A DNA stretch of 15,529 nucleotides from a bacterium (GTDB lineage Bacteria > Cyanobacteriota > Vampirovibrionia > Obscuribacterales > Obscuribacteraceae), in assembly GCA_030431355.1 (NCBI GenBank), contig JAUIJG010000076.1:1-15529 (forward strand). Reading direction: 5' to 3'. Below the pieces are notes generated by a model, which worked only from the letters and a program-made list of their open reading frames with translations, searched no databases and was not told the origin of the DNA. Below are positions 7,647 through 14,542 of this stretch, piece by piece; position 1 is the first letter of the stretch; each line of letters starts with the position of its first letter. The position numbers and the translations under genes are program-made.

Positions 7647-7675
7647 TTGATATTGCGGTTGACTCGGCATACTAT
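7647..7675 (+). promoter_or_regulatory. Sigma70-like promoter of the EF-hand-like/LysM gene
   Basis: TTGATA (7647-7652) and TACTAT (7670-7675) are separated by exactly 17 nt. They match the -35 and -10 consensus at 5 and 4 of 6 positions. The predicted leader is about 93 nt and ends with a strong Shine-Dalgarno (GGAGGT, 7762-7767) 7 nt before the ATG at 7775. Confidence 0.5.
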
Positions 7676-7774
7676 CGTAAGCACGCTCGCAAAATACATA
7701 CAAATCGAATATTAATGGTGTTGGCCTGATTATTTAACCCCCTACACTGCTCACTTTCCCCGGAGGTCCAGGCT

Positions 7775-10093
7775 ATGTCGATTGATGGCGCCCAGAATAA
7801 TGTTGAGAAGGCAACCAGTTTTGCCTTTGACTCAATACAAGATGGAATCAAAAACAACAACCTAACCGATGCCGTATCAGGTGTCGATCAGGAACTTGCA
7901 GGTTCTCAGCTAAACGGTCAGGAGAAGCTGGCAGTCAGCCAGGCTCTTGGCTCAAGATTGCAACAAGCAGGTTTACTACCAAGAGTGCTGGTAGACTACT
8001 CTTCCCAGAGTTTCGAATCACTCTCTAATGGAGACCGATATATCCAATCGGTAGACCTGGACGGAGTATTACAAGCTGGTATCGAATCCAGTGCTCCAGT
8101 AAAAGGACTGATTGCCAGACAGCTCAGAACAAACATGGGCTCTATCGCTCTATCCCATGAAGACGCAAGCTCTTTTCATGATGACAGACCTAGCGACTCA
8201 GAAGAGATCGGCAAAGGCATCAGCCGCAAAGACTTATCAGAGTGGGGCGAAGGCAAAACCAAAGGCTATGTCCACGGCGAAATGTCAGCCAAGCTCATGA
8301 AAAATTTTGGCAATGCCCAGGCATGGAGAAACCTTGCCGGCAGCGATAATTTGCTCTCCGGCTCGGAACTCGATGATGCAAAAGTTGATACCGTTAGATT
8401 CAACGCTGAACAAAGAAACACCCTCGCTTATATAGATGATAACTTCGGTGGGATTCGCGCATCCAGCAAAGGCGACAGCAATTTCAAAGTCAGCCTGTCG
8501 GATGTGGTCGACTGGTCAGCCAAACACGGTGTTGCTTCTGATACAGCAGAAGCACCAACGAAACATCAAGTAGAAGCCAACTTAGAAGCCAACGTAGATG
8601 AGAGAAACAAAGTAGGCAGCAATGCCAGACTCGGTCTACAAGTCATCGAAGCTGGCATTAAGGACGGAACTCTCACCGAGAACATTCGCCAATTCGATAG
8701 TCACCTGGTAAACAGCGACTTGAGTACCGGTGAAGTCACGGCAATCAGAAATCAAATCGGTCGCGACCTGAACGGCAGCCAGATGTTGAAACGCACCATG
8801 GGTCAGTTTGTCGTAGAGAACTTCGATCAACTCAAAGGTGACAACTCTTACATTCATCCAACCGAACTAGATGCATTTCTCCAATCGGAAGAGGTCAAAA
8901 GACATCCGATAGAAGGAATGATCATGGCAAACTTGAGGCACAACTCCGACACCATCGCCATGGCCCATGATGATGTACGGCATGACGATTCGGACAGCGC
9001 GGAAAAATCCCGCGGCATAAGCCTCGACGACGCCATTGCCATGCGTGACGAAGATGTCGAAACAAGACAACATGTGGACATGTCCAAAAACATGCTTAGC
9101 TTCTTTGGCTCCACCGAACGCTTCACCGAGATTGCCCGGGGTGATGATGGAATCAGCAAAGATGATCTTGATACCGCCAAAAGAGATAGTTTCAAATACT
9201 CCGCTGACGAAAGAAGCACCCTCACCTACATGCGTGAGAACTATGGTTCGATAAAATCTGCCTCCAGCGGAGATGGCTCCAAGATCTCACTCTCCGATAT
9301 AGTCAATCATGCCGGCAAATACGGTATCACCGGCGAGACCCTGGCCATGGAGCAAGCAAACAGAAGTGAAGCAAGACCTCTCAATGGTAGAGTAGAAGCA
9401 CACGGCGAAACCCATAGACACGACGCTGAAAACGGCGGTCCTGTGTTCCGCAGAGAAGGAGAGCCTCGTCCTCGTCAACCGGAAAGACAACCGGAGAGAC
9501 AGGAAAGAGCACCTGAGAGACATACAGAGAGACCAAGAAGAATGGATGTAGGCGACGCCTCAGAAGCCACCAAAGTAACTATAGGCAAGAACCAGAGAAT
9601 CTGGAACATGGCTCTCGAAAAATACGGCACTCCTGCAATCGAAGCTATCTTCGAAGCAAATGGAATGCAACCCAGCGTAGTCGAGAGAAATGGTCAGACA
9701 GTAATTCTGGATCCCGCCTACAAAGCCGGTGATGAAATAGTCCTCCCGGCAGCACAAGACTTGCCCGAGCTAACAGAACGCTACAGAGCAAAAGCCGACC
9801 ACTTACGCGACCAACTGTCCGGAAGAGCTGGCGAAGCCAACGAGCCGACTTCTGTCCAGCTCATGTACGGAGACACACTATCCGCTCTTGCCCTTCAAAA
9901 ATACGGCAGACACGTGCCCATAGAAGCTCTCTATGAAGCCAACAACTTGCCGCCCAGATTCGAGAAGGACCAGCAAGGTCGCGTTGTGGTCAAAGAACCA
10001 ATCTACTTCGCAGGAAGAAGTTACTGCCTGCCTCCTATACAGGACATTGACAGATTGGCCCGTTCATACGTGCAAAAACATTTCCGCAGATGA
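7775..10093 (+). CDS. Large duplicated EF-hand-like protein with two C-terminal LysM-like domains
   Basis: This 772-aa protein has a strong Shine-Dalgarno before its ATG. Residues ~15-254 and ~285-519 are diverged copies of one unit, offset by about 270 residues. For example, IKNNNLTDAV at 25 pairs with IKDGTLTENI at 295, and KVSLSDVVDW pairs with KISLSDIVNH. Each unit holds about four EF-hand-like loops (GDNSYIHPTEL, GISRKDL, DDGISKDDL, GDGSKISLSD types), most lacking the full DxDxDG calcium set. A linker rich in Arg, Glu, Pro and Gln (~557-590) precedes two LysM-like domains (~599-659 and ~693-755), each with a KYG...IEA(I/L)xEAN core and a final LP strand. LysM suggests binding to peptidoglycan or other glycans. 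No signal peptide or transmembrane helix is seen, so it is either cytoplasmic or exported by a route without a Sec signal. Calcium binding is inferred, not proven. Confidence 0.88.
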   Translation: MSIDGAQNNVEKATSFAFDSIQDGIKNNNLTDAVSGVDQELAGSQLNGQEKLAVSQALGSRLQQAGLLPRVLVDYSSQSFESLSNGDRYIQSVDLDGVLQAGIESSAPVKGLIARQLRTNMGSIALSHEDASSFHDDRPSDSEEIGKGISRKDLSEWGEGKTKGYVHGEMSAKLMKNFGNAQAWRNLAGSDNLLSGSELDDAKVDTVRFNAEQRNTLAYIDDNFGGIRASSKGDSNFKVSLSDVVDWSAKHGVASDTAEAPTKHQVEANLEANVDERNKVGSNARLGLQVIEAGIKDGTLTENIRQFDSHLVNSDLSTGEVTAIRNQIGRDLNGSQMLKRTMGQFVVENFDQLKGDNSYIHPTELDAFLQSEEVKRHPIEGMIMANLRHNSDTIAMAHDDVRHDDSDSAEKSRGISLDDAIAMRDEDVETRQHVDMSKNMLSFFGSTERFTEIARGDDGISKDDLDTAKRDSFKYSADERSTLTYMRENYGSIKSASSGDGSKISLSDIVNHAGKYGITGETLAMEQANRSEARPLNGRVEAHGETHRHDAENGGPVFRREGEPRPRQPERQPERQERAPERHTERPRRMDVGDASEATKVTIGKNQRIWNMALEKYGTPAIEAIFEANGMQPSVVERNGQTVILDPAYKAGDEIVLPAAQDLPELTERYRAKADHLRDQLSGRAGEANEPTSVQLMYGDTLSALALQKYGRHVPIEALYEANNLPPRFEKDQQGRVVVKEPIYFAGRSYCLPPIQDIDRLARSYVQKHFRR
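7817..9331 (+). repeat. Internal tandem duplication (two ~270-codon units) in the EF-hand-like/LysM gene
   Basis: Unit 1 spans ~7817-8536 and unit 2 spans ~8627-9331. They align co-linearly at protein level through the GIK...LT, NGD/KGDN...L, NMGSIALSHED/NSDTIAMAHDD, FNAEQRNTLAYI/YSADERSTLTYM and KxSLSD blocks. The copies have diverged enough that little DNA identity remains, so the duplication is old. Confidence 0.8.
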
Positions 10094-10141
10094 GGGGTTG
10101 GATTGTGTGGATTCTCTGAATTCATACATCCATAGGAAGGG

Positions 10142-10172
10142 GCGTTCGACTTTGTCGAGCGCTCTTTTCGTT
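10142..10172 (+). terminator. Rho-independent terminator after the EF-hand-like/LysM gene
   Basis: GCGTTCGAC (10142-10150) pairs with GTCGAGCGC (10154-10162) around a TTT loop. The stem has 9 bp including one G-U pair. It is followed by TCTTTTCGTT. It starts 49 nt after the stop codon. Confidence 0.7.
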
Positions 10173-10316
10173 ATATACTCCCACATGATCAAGCAAACTT
10201 TACACGTGAATATTTTTCCCTCTTTCCCTTTTGAATTGATACCATCAAAGACAAATCTTCCGAAAGCAAAATCACGACTTTTCTTATCCTTTCTTGAACC
10301 TGGTGGATATCCCCAA

Positions 10317-10344
10317 TTGAATTTATCCAGGGTCAAGATACAAT
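10317..10344 (+). promoter_or_regulatory. Possible sigma70-like promoter of the thioesterase gene
   Basis: TTGAAT (10317-10322) and TACAAT (10339-10344) are 16 nt apart, about 30 nt before the start codon. The -10 box matches consensus at 5 of 6 positions and the -35 at 4 of 6. It lies downstream of the terminator at 10142-10172, as expected for a new transcript. Confidence 0.4.
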
Positions 10345-10375
10345 AGGTCTTTCATCTAACAGAGGAATGATCCTG

Positions 10376-10864
10376 ATGCCAAGATTGGAATCAAAGAACA
10401 AACGTCCAATCACCACTCCTGACCCTAATTACAGAAAGAAACTGGAAGACAGTTTCTCTGTCCAGGGCTTCATGAATGCCCATAGCGGTAAATTGGTGGC
10501 AATAGAGCCAGGATTCGTGGAAATCCATCTTCCTTTCAGTGAAGCTCTCGGTCAACAGCACGGCTTCTTTCATGGTGGCATAGTCGCCACCATAGCCGAC
10601 TCCGCATCAGGCTTCGCTACATATACGGTTTTAGAGCCGGAAGAAGAATGCCTCTCCGCAGAATTCAAAATCAACTTTCTCTCTCCGGCAAGAGGAGAAA
10701 AAATGATTGCCCGTGGCAACGTAATAAAGGCAGGTAGAACACTAGTTATAGCCGAGGCTACCGTGTCGGTGGTACGCGACGGCGAAGAGATTGATTGCGC
10801 GATAATGATGCATACTCTAGCCCGGGTAAAACACGTAAAGAGCCTGCCCCGAAAGACAGACTAA
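10376..10864 (+). CDS. PaaI-family hotdog-fold acyl-CoA thioesterase
   Basis: This 162-aa protein has a single hotdog domain. The ATG at 10376 is preferred because AGAGGA (10361-10366) lies 9 nt upstream; an ATG at 10367 would overlap that site. The signature is HGFFHGGIVATIADSASG (62-79), with HGG at 66-68 and the acidic residue D75 on the central helix. In PaaI/YigI-like thioesterases this region forms the acyl-CoA binding and catalytic site. The following strands (LSAEFKINFLSPA, then MIARGNVIKAGRTL and VIAEATVSVV) are typical of the family. It likely hydrolyses aromatic or medium-chain acyl-CoA thioesters in the cytoplasm; the substrate is not evident. The acetyltransferase remnant begins 8 nt after its stop, so the two share a transcript. 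Confidence 0.88.
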   Translation: MPRLESKNKRPITTPDPNYRKKLEDSFSVQGFMNAHSGKLVAIEPGFVEIHLPFSEALGQQHGFFHGGIVATIADSASGFATYTVLEPEEECLSAEFKINFLSPARGEKMIARGNVIKAGRTLVIAEATVSVVRDGEEIDCAIMMHTLARVKHVKSLPRKTD

Positions 10865-10872
10865 AGATTGAA

Positions 10873-11091
10873 ATGTCTCCATCAGCCATGAAGTTTCCGT
10901 TCCCTGATTTAAGAACCAAAAGAACAACCTTGCGAATTCTACAGCCGGATGATGCAGAGTGCGACCCCGCCAACGAAAAGTCCATAGCCCTATTGGAAAA
11001 ATTCGGCTTCCGTCTTGAAGAGACCTTAGAGAATCACCAGAAGCGGTACCATCTAACAAAAGCTGAGTGGGATACACACAGCACCAGATGA
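10873..11091 (+). pseudogene. Internally deleted GNAT (RimJ/RimL-type) acetyltransferase remnant
   Basis: The frame from the ATG at 10873 encodes 72 aa, whereas GNAT enzymes of this type usually have about 170-190. The first part (DLRTKRTTLRILQPDDAE) is the typical RimJ/RimL N-terminal strand and helix start. It is followed directly by the family's C-terminal end: NEKSIALLEKFGFRLEETL, then RYHLTKAEW. The middle, including the acetyl-CoA binding loop (Q/RxxGxG/A), is missing. The junction falls at about 10957-10966 and the deletion is in frame. The product would lack the cofactor site and cannot be an active acetyltransferase. A short expressed peptide cannot be excluded. An alternative start is the ATG at 10888. 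Confidence 0.75.
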
Positions 11092-11139
11092 CTCTGCACT
11101 CATTGACAGCAGTCCTAACCAAATTCAATTCAAAATCTG

Positions 11140-11748
11140 TTAACGCCTTCGATAGAGAACCTTCCAGGCCAATCGCTCGATGCCCCCTGGCAAAACAAAG
11201 TGAGTCCTATCGATACCGTGGATCTCAAATTGCTTTTCTGCAAGGTCCACAAGCTCGCTGACTTTTAGCTGCGGAGGTCCCGGCTCATCCGGCTTTCTCT
11301 CTTCGTCGGCACACCCGGCCAGGCATAGCCAGAACCCACCAGCGCGCAGAATTTTAGCCACCGCATCGATGAAAACCGGTCTCTGCTCCAGGCTCATCGT
11401 ATGATAAACCCCTCGGTCAAAGACAAAATCCACCGTTGCCTTTCCAGATGGAGCCTCTTCCAAAATATTGCTAACCTGAAAATCCAGTTTAGCTCCAACC
11501 GGTCTGGGCTTTTTCTTAGCTTTCTCAATTGCCGTTGGCGAAATGTCCGTAGCTAGAACATCACAGCCTTTTTCCGCCATCCAGAGCGCGTTGGTTCCGG
11601 TTCCGCAACCGATCTCCAGAACATGAAACGGTGGCTGGGCCAGAGTGTCAAAATACTCCATAAGCTCAGGGGAAGGAGAACCGATATCCCAGGGCAATTG
11701 CCCGGAGTCGGACTGATAGTGCTCTTCCCAATTCGTCTCTTCGCTCAT
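11140..11748 (-). CDS. Class I SAM-dependent methyltransferase, TPMT-like
   Basis: This 202-aa protein starts at an ATG (11748) preceded by AGGAG (11758-11762) with 9 nt spacing. The SAM-binding motif I is VLEIGCGTGTNA (43-54), and the ribose-binding acid is D68 in ATDIS. A central FDRGVYHTM motif and the N-terminal W..HY......PWD segment (residues 7-21) resemble the thiopurine/tellurite-type small-molecule methyltransferase group. It is cytoplasmic with no extra domains. It converges with the acetyltransferase remnant. The methyl acceptor is unknown; thiol, metalloid or small-molecule substrates are all possible in this group. Confidence 0.88.
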   Translation of the reverse strand: MSEETNWEEHYQSDSGQLPWDIGSPSPELMEYFDTLAQPPFHVLEIGCGTGTNALWMAEKGCDVLATDISPTAIEKAKKKPRPVGAKLDFQVSNILEEAPSGKATVDFVFDRGVYHTMSLEQRPVFIDAVAKILRAGGFWLCLAGCADEERKPDEPGPPQLKVSELVDLAEKQFEIHGIDRTHFVLPGGIERLAWKVLYRRR

Positions 11749-11775
11749 AAGATAAGACTCCTGCAGTATTTAATG

Positions 11776-11790
11776 TTGACCGATAGTCAA
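11776..11790 (-). promoter_or_regulatory. Dyad TTGAC-N5-GTCAA upstream of the methyltransferase gene
   Basis: TTGAC (11776-11780) and GTCAA (11786-11790) form a perfect 5-bp dyad 28-42 nt before the methyltransferase ATG. Read on the minus strand it includes TTGACT, a possible -35 box, but no convincing -10 lies at 16-18 nt. The rest of the 11749-12027 spacer shows no RNA gene or terminator by eye. Confidence 0.2.
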
Positions 11791-12027
11791 ATGACCTAAA
11801 GCTTAGCAGGCTATCGCACAATCGGTACACCGTGGAATAGAATTCATGTGCCGAACTTAAGATAAAAAGAATGTACTGGGGCTCTTTGTGGCAACAGAGA
11901 ATCATTCTTACTGCATGATTGAAAGTTAGCAGATTACACAAAAATCCTTAAGCTCGAATTATGGTAAGCCTGCCCCCTCTGGCCGCACCTGTATCATGGT
12001 AGAAACTGCATTCAGTATCACTACACC

Positions 12028-12300
12028 ATGTACAATCTCAGCACATTTCCGGTTCAAAAAAATGGTAAAGCACTGCCGTTACTTCAATCTGTGGCTATAT
12101 GGCTTTATCTATCTCCGTTGGTTATTCTCGTGGTTGGCATATTCATCTTGCCGGCTGCAGTAAACGGAGATGAAGCTTCTCAGGAAGCCGTCAAGCACAT
12201 CTATCTAGCTTGCCGGAATTTTCTAGCGTCAGTACCGATATGGTCCTATGGCCTGCTTGTTGGAAGCTTGTGCCTTGTCTTCGGATTGCTTTGGAGTTAG
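12028..12300 (+). CDS. Small two-helix membrane protein, hypothetical
   Basis: This 90-aa product has two hydrophobic segments, ~19-42 and ~68-88, joined by a polar loop of about 25 residues. No family is recognised. There is no clear Shine-Dalgarno before the ATG, and no other start improves on it. It stands alone between a divergent methyltransferase and a convergent exported protein. The well-formed helices and charged loop argue for a real gene, but expression is unproven. Confidence 0.5.
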   Translation: MYNLSTFPVQKNGKALPLLQSVAIWLYLSPLVILVVGIFILPAAVNGDEASQEAVKHIYLACRNFLASVPIWSYGLLVGSLCLVFGLLWS

Positions 12301-12345
12301 CTAGAGAATTGCCCATTCGGATTTGGCAGTAGAATTCCGCACAGC

Positions 12346-12381
12346 CTACAGCGATACATCAAATTAGTTGTATCGCTGTAG
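12346..12381. repeat. Perfect 12-bp inverted repeat spanning a stop codon between convergent genes
   Basis: CTACAGCGATAC (12346-12357) and GTATCGCTGTAG (12370-12381) are exact reverse complements around a 12-nt spacer. On the minus strand the first arm to be transcribed encodes the last residues (LQRY) of the exported propeller-like protein, and the stop codon lies in the loop. No T-run follows on either strand, so it is not a standard intrinsic terminator. It may still act as a 3' stabilising hairpin or a two-way block for the converging transcripts. Confidence 0.8.
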
Positions 12382-13431
12382 ATAGACACCATGATCGGCA
12401 ACGGAGAAGAGGATGCCTTCTTCAATCGGAAGAATCGCGTCAACCCTAGAAGACTTTCCTCCATCTTCGAAACCTTTTGAGACTCGGACAAACTTGCCCT
12501 TGTCTGACTTAAACACTCCCTGGGATGATGTGCCCAGGTAGATCTGGTTGGCTTTATCAAACGCCAGGCTGGAAAAAATGGTAGCCGGGTAATTCCAATT
12601 GGATGATCTAGAGGCATTGGTCTGGGTACTGGCATGAAGAAACACTTTCTCACCGGCGAAGGAATGCAGAGAGCCGGCCACATCCAGAAAATAATTGCTG
12701 GTGCAGGTAAACCAGAGCCTGCCGCCGCGGTCCACACACATATAATTGATATTTGATACTTTCCTAGTCAGAAAGAACTCCTTCTTCTTTCTATCAAAAG
12801 CGACCAGAGCACCACCAGATTCTCCCATGGCATAGCCAAGAAAAACACCTTCATTGCCAACAACAAAAGAGCTAGGATCCTTTCCAGCGCGCACAGGGGG
12901 AATCTCTACCTTCCGCCATACTTCGCCATCCCCTTCTTGCTCCAGTATATAAATCAAATTGCTGATTCGAAAAGCGATACCATATTTGCTGGCAGCCAGA
13001 CTCAACTGTGCCAGATGTCCTTCGGTTATCTCCTCCGGCAAGATATGGGATTTTAGACCTTCTTCACCCTCAAGGTAGAACTTGTTTTCCACCTTGTCTC
13101 TTGCCACAAAATAGAGTTTCCCTTCACTGGTGGCACTGAGGCTTATCGGCTCCAGTGGGTACGGAAAATCAATTTGTTTCACCTTTCTTTCTTCAGGAGA
13201 AATCTTTTGAAGATATGGTCTCTCACCCTGGACAATAAAGGGAGCATCGTCTCTCAAACACAAAATCGGCTTTTTGACGGCGCCTGTTCCCTGTATCCAA
13301 AAAGGCGCCAGTAGTTTGTCCTCTTCAGCACAAACACCAGGACAAAACATAGGCGTCGCCGAGATCAACAAAACAACGAAAAGAGGAAAGACAAATGGTC
13401 GAAACCAATTTATTTGGTCTAGCTTCAGCAA
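12364..13431 (-). CDS. Exported beta-propeller-like protein
   Basis: This 355-aa protein starts at a TTG (13431); no ATG lies upstream in frame before a stop. A GGAG lies 12 nt upstream. The N-terminus is a Sec signal peptide, with a basic/aromatic start, a hydrophobic core at ~12-27 and a likely cut after VCA (35). The mature part has recurring short beta strands of the kind seen in sensor-type propellers: GKLYFVARD, GGRLWFTCTSNYF, NQIYLGTSSQGVF, GILFSVADHGVYL. No catalytic motif is seen. It probably acts in the periplasm or outside as a binding protein. It lies 55 nt downstream of the jelly-roll gene on the same strand and may be co-transcribed with it. Its last codons form one arm of the inverted repeat described separately. 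Confidence 0.75.
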   Translation of the reverse strand: MLKLDQINWFRPFVFPLFVVLLISATPMFCPGVCAEEDKLLAPFWIQGTGAVKKPILCLRDDAPFIVQGERPYLQKISPEERKVKQIDFPYPLEPISLSATSEGKLYFVARDKVENKFYLEGEEGLKSHILPEEITEGHLAQLSLAASKYGIAFRISNLIYILEQEGDGEVWRKVEIPPVRAGKDPSSFVVGNEGVFLGYAMGESGGALVAFDRKKKEFFLTRKVSNINYMCVDRGGRLWFTCTSNYFLDVAGSLHSFAGEKVFLHASTQTNASRSSNWNYPATIFSSLAFDKANQIYLGTSSQGVFKSDKGKFVRVSKGFEDGGKSSRVDAILPIEEGILFSVADHGVYLQRYN

Positions 13432-13486
13432 TTTAGATTGAGACTCCGATGACAGCTTTAGGATGAATTGCTACACCTTACACCAA

Positions 13487-14041
13487 TCACTCTTCAAAGC
13501 TCAAGTTAATAGGTCCAGGTATTAACCCGGTCAAAGGAACGCTCTTTTCGACGATCTCAAAAGTAATATCATCAAGCCACATTTTGCCCATTCCGATAAG
13601 AAAGAGCCCAAAAGTCATGCTGTATGAACCTCTCAAGACATCAACAACCATTTCATATTGCTTCCAATCCGTAGTCCCGATAATCGGCCTATCGCTCATG
13701 TTGTCGAAAGTGCCATTCCACTTACAATATCGACCCCATTGACCAATAGACATCAACTCCAGCCGGCCCACGGCGCCGGGCTCCAACTCCGACTTAACCC
13801 AAGCTTTCATTCTAATGCGCTCGCCCAGATAATCATCTACCCCGCAGCACTGTACCAAATGCCCAGACTTGTTCTTGTCTTCCTCGGAGTCGGAATCGCG
13901 GACAATAGATTCAATAAAGCCACAGTTAGACCCGGACTCACGTCCACACTTCTCTATGCCTATCCTATAGTCATCATGCTCCGAATCATAGAGATGCCAC
14001 CCTTTTATCTTGTCTGAATTTGCTATCTGCGAAATCCCCAT
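13487..14041 (-). CDS. Jelly-roll (carbohydrate-binding-like) domain protein, hypothetical
   Basis: This 184-aa protein starts at an ATG with AGAGGG 8 nt upstream. It appears to be one beta-sandwich domain with the pattern W..Y, then GHLVQCCGVDDYLGERIRM, KAWVKSE, DNMSDRPIIGTTDWKQYE (113-130), then MTFGLFLIGMGKMWLDDITF (142-161). From memory, the DNM-DRPI-GTTDW and GxGxxWxDD blocks are typical of a domain found at the end of some transcription regulators and peptidase-like proteins, with a CBM-like fold. Here it stands alone, with no DNA-binding or signal sequence. It is likely cytoplasmic and ligand-binding. The gene has its own likely promoter, and the exported propeller gene follows downstream. 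Confidence 0.72.
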   Translation of the reverse strand: MGISQIANSDKIKGWHLYDSEHDDYRIGIEKCGRESGSNCGFIESIVRDSDSEEDKNKSGHLVQCCGVDDYLGERIRMKAWVKSELEPGAVGRLELMSIGQWGRYCKWNGTFDNMSDRPIIGTTDWKQYEMVVDVLRGSYSMTFGLFLIGMGKMWLDDITFEIVEKSVPLTGLIPGPINLSFEE

Positions 14042-14065
14042 GTTCCTGACCCTCTCGAATTCATG

Positions 14066-14089
14066 TCCTAAATCGATTATAGATTAGGA
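14066..14089 (-). promoter_or_regulatory. -10 box with overlapping dyad for the jelly-roll gene
   Basis: On the minus strand TATAAT (14081 to 14076) is a perfect -10 box 35 nt before the ATG at 14041. It is flanked by imperfect inverted repeat arms TCCTAAATC (14066-14074) and GATTAGGA (14082-14089), which differ by one inserted base. The -35 match is weak. A dyad over the -10 suits a repressor site. Confidence 0.4.
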
Positions 14090-14175
14090 TTGAATACACT
14101 GCTCATTAATCCATTCCGTCGGGGAGTAGTTCCTGATAGCTGGACTGATGAATGTAGATGCCCTAGACTTCACTT

Positions 14176-14457
14176 ATGACTACGAAATTCGAGCGAAGAG
14201 AAGAACTAAAATCACAGATTGTCACATGGCAAAACAGAGCAGCCATGGCTAAAAAGCAAGGCAGCTTGGACCTGGAAAAGTCAGCCTTAGATAAAGCCAA
14301 AGAATACGAACTGCTGCTGGAAGTATTGGATGAAGAAGATACCGAAGACCCTGATGACGACGGATACGCAAATGCACCGGTGCCGAAAAGACCGCATCCT
14401 TCCGGAGGGTCTGCTGAGGCTAAACCTTCTACCCGGAAAGAAGAGCTTGACTCATAA
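14176..14457 (+). CDS. Small coiled-coil protein, hypothetical
   Basis: This 93-aa, strongly charged product has residues ~4-52 predicted to be helical and coiled-coil-forming, rich in Lys, Glu and Leu. An acidic stretch follows (DEEDTEDPDDD, ~52-62), then a Pro/Gly/Ser-rich tail. It has no cysteine, signal or transmembrane helix. No ribosome-binding site is clear before the ATG at 14176. It may bind a protein partner through the coil. The gene precedes the CPBP protease gene, which has its own promoter. Confidence 0.6.
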   Translation: MTTKFERREELKSQIVTWQNRAAMAKKQGSLDLEKSALDKAKEYELLLEVLDEEDTEDPDDDGYANAPVPKRPHPSGGSAEAKPSTRKEELDS

Positions 14458-14478
14458 CATGAATGGAGAGCAATTCAT

Positions 14479-14508
14479 CTGACACAAGCTATAATCCGAG
14501 GATATAAT
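14479..14508 (+). promoter_or_regulatory. Near-consensus sigma70-like promoter of the CPBP protease gene
   Basis: CTGACA (14479-14484) and TATAAT (14503-14508) are 18 nt apart and match consensus at 5 and 6 of 6 positions. A second TATAAT occurs at 14490-14495 but has no good -35. The predicted leader is about 28 nt to the TTG start at 14543. Confidence 0.6.
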
Positions 14509-14542
14509 CTAGAAATCCCCTGTACGAAAATATCCTCAAGAA

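Noticed and set aside
10064..10336. Minus-strand frame across the terminator region
   Set aside because: It overlaps the EF-hand-like/LysM gene end, the terminator and the thioesterase promoter region, and shows no protein-like pattern.
5402..11831. 11-bp match ATCGGTACACC at about 5403 and 11821 as a repeat element
   Set aside because: The flanks do not align and the match is short enough for chance.
11749..12027. Possible tRNA or small RNA gene in the spacer
   Set aside because: No cloverleaf, T-loop motif or terminator hairpin could be found by eye.
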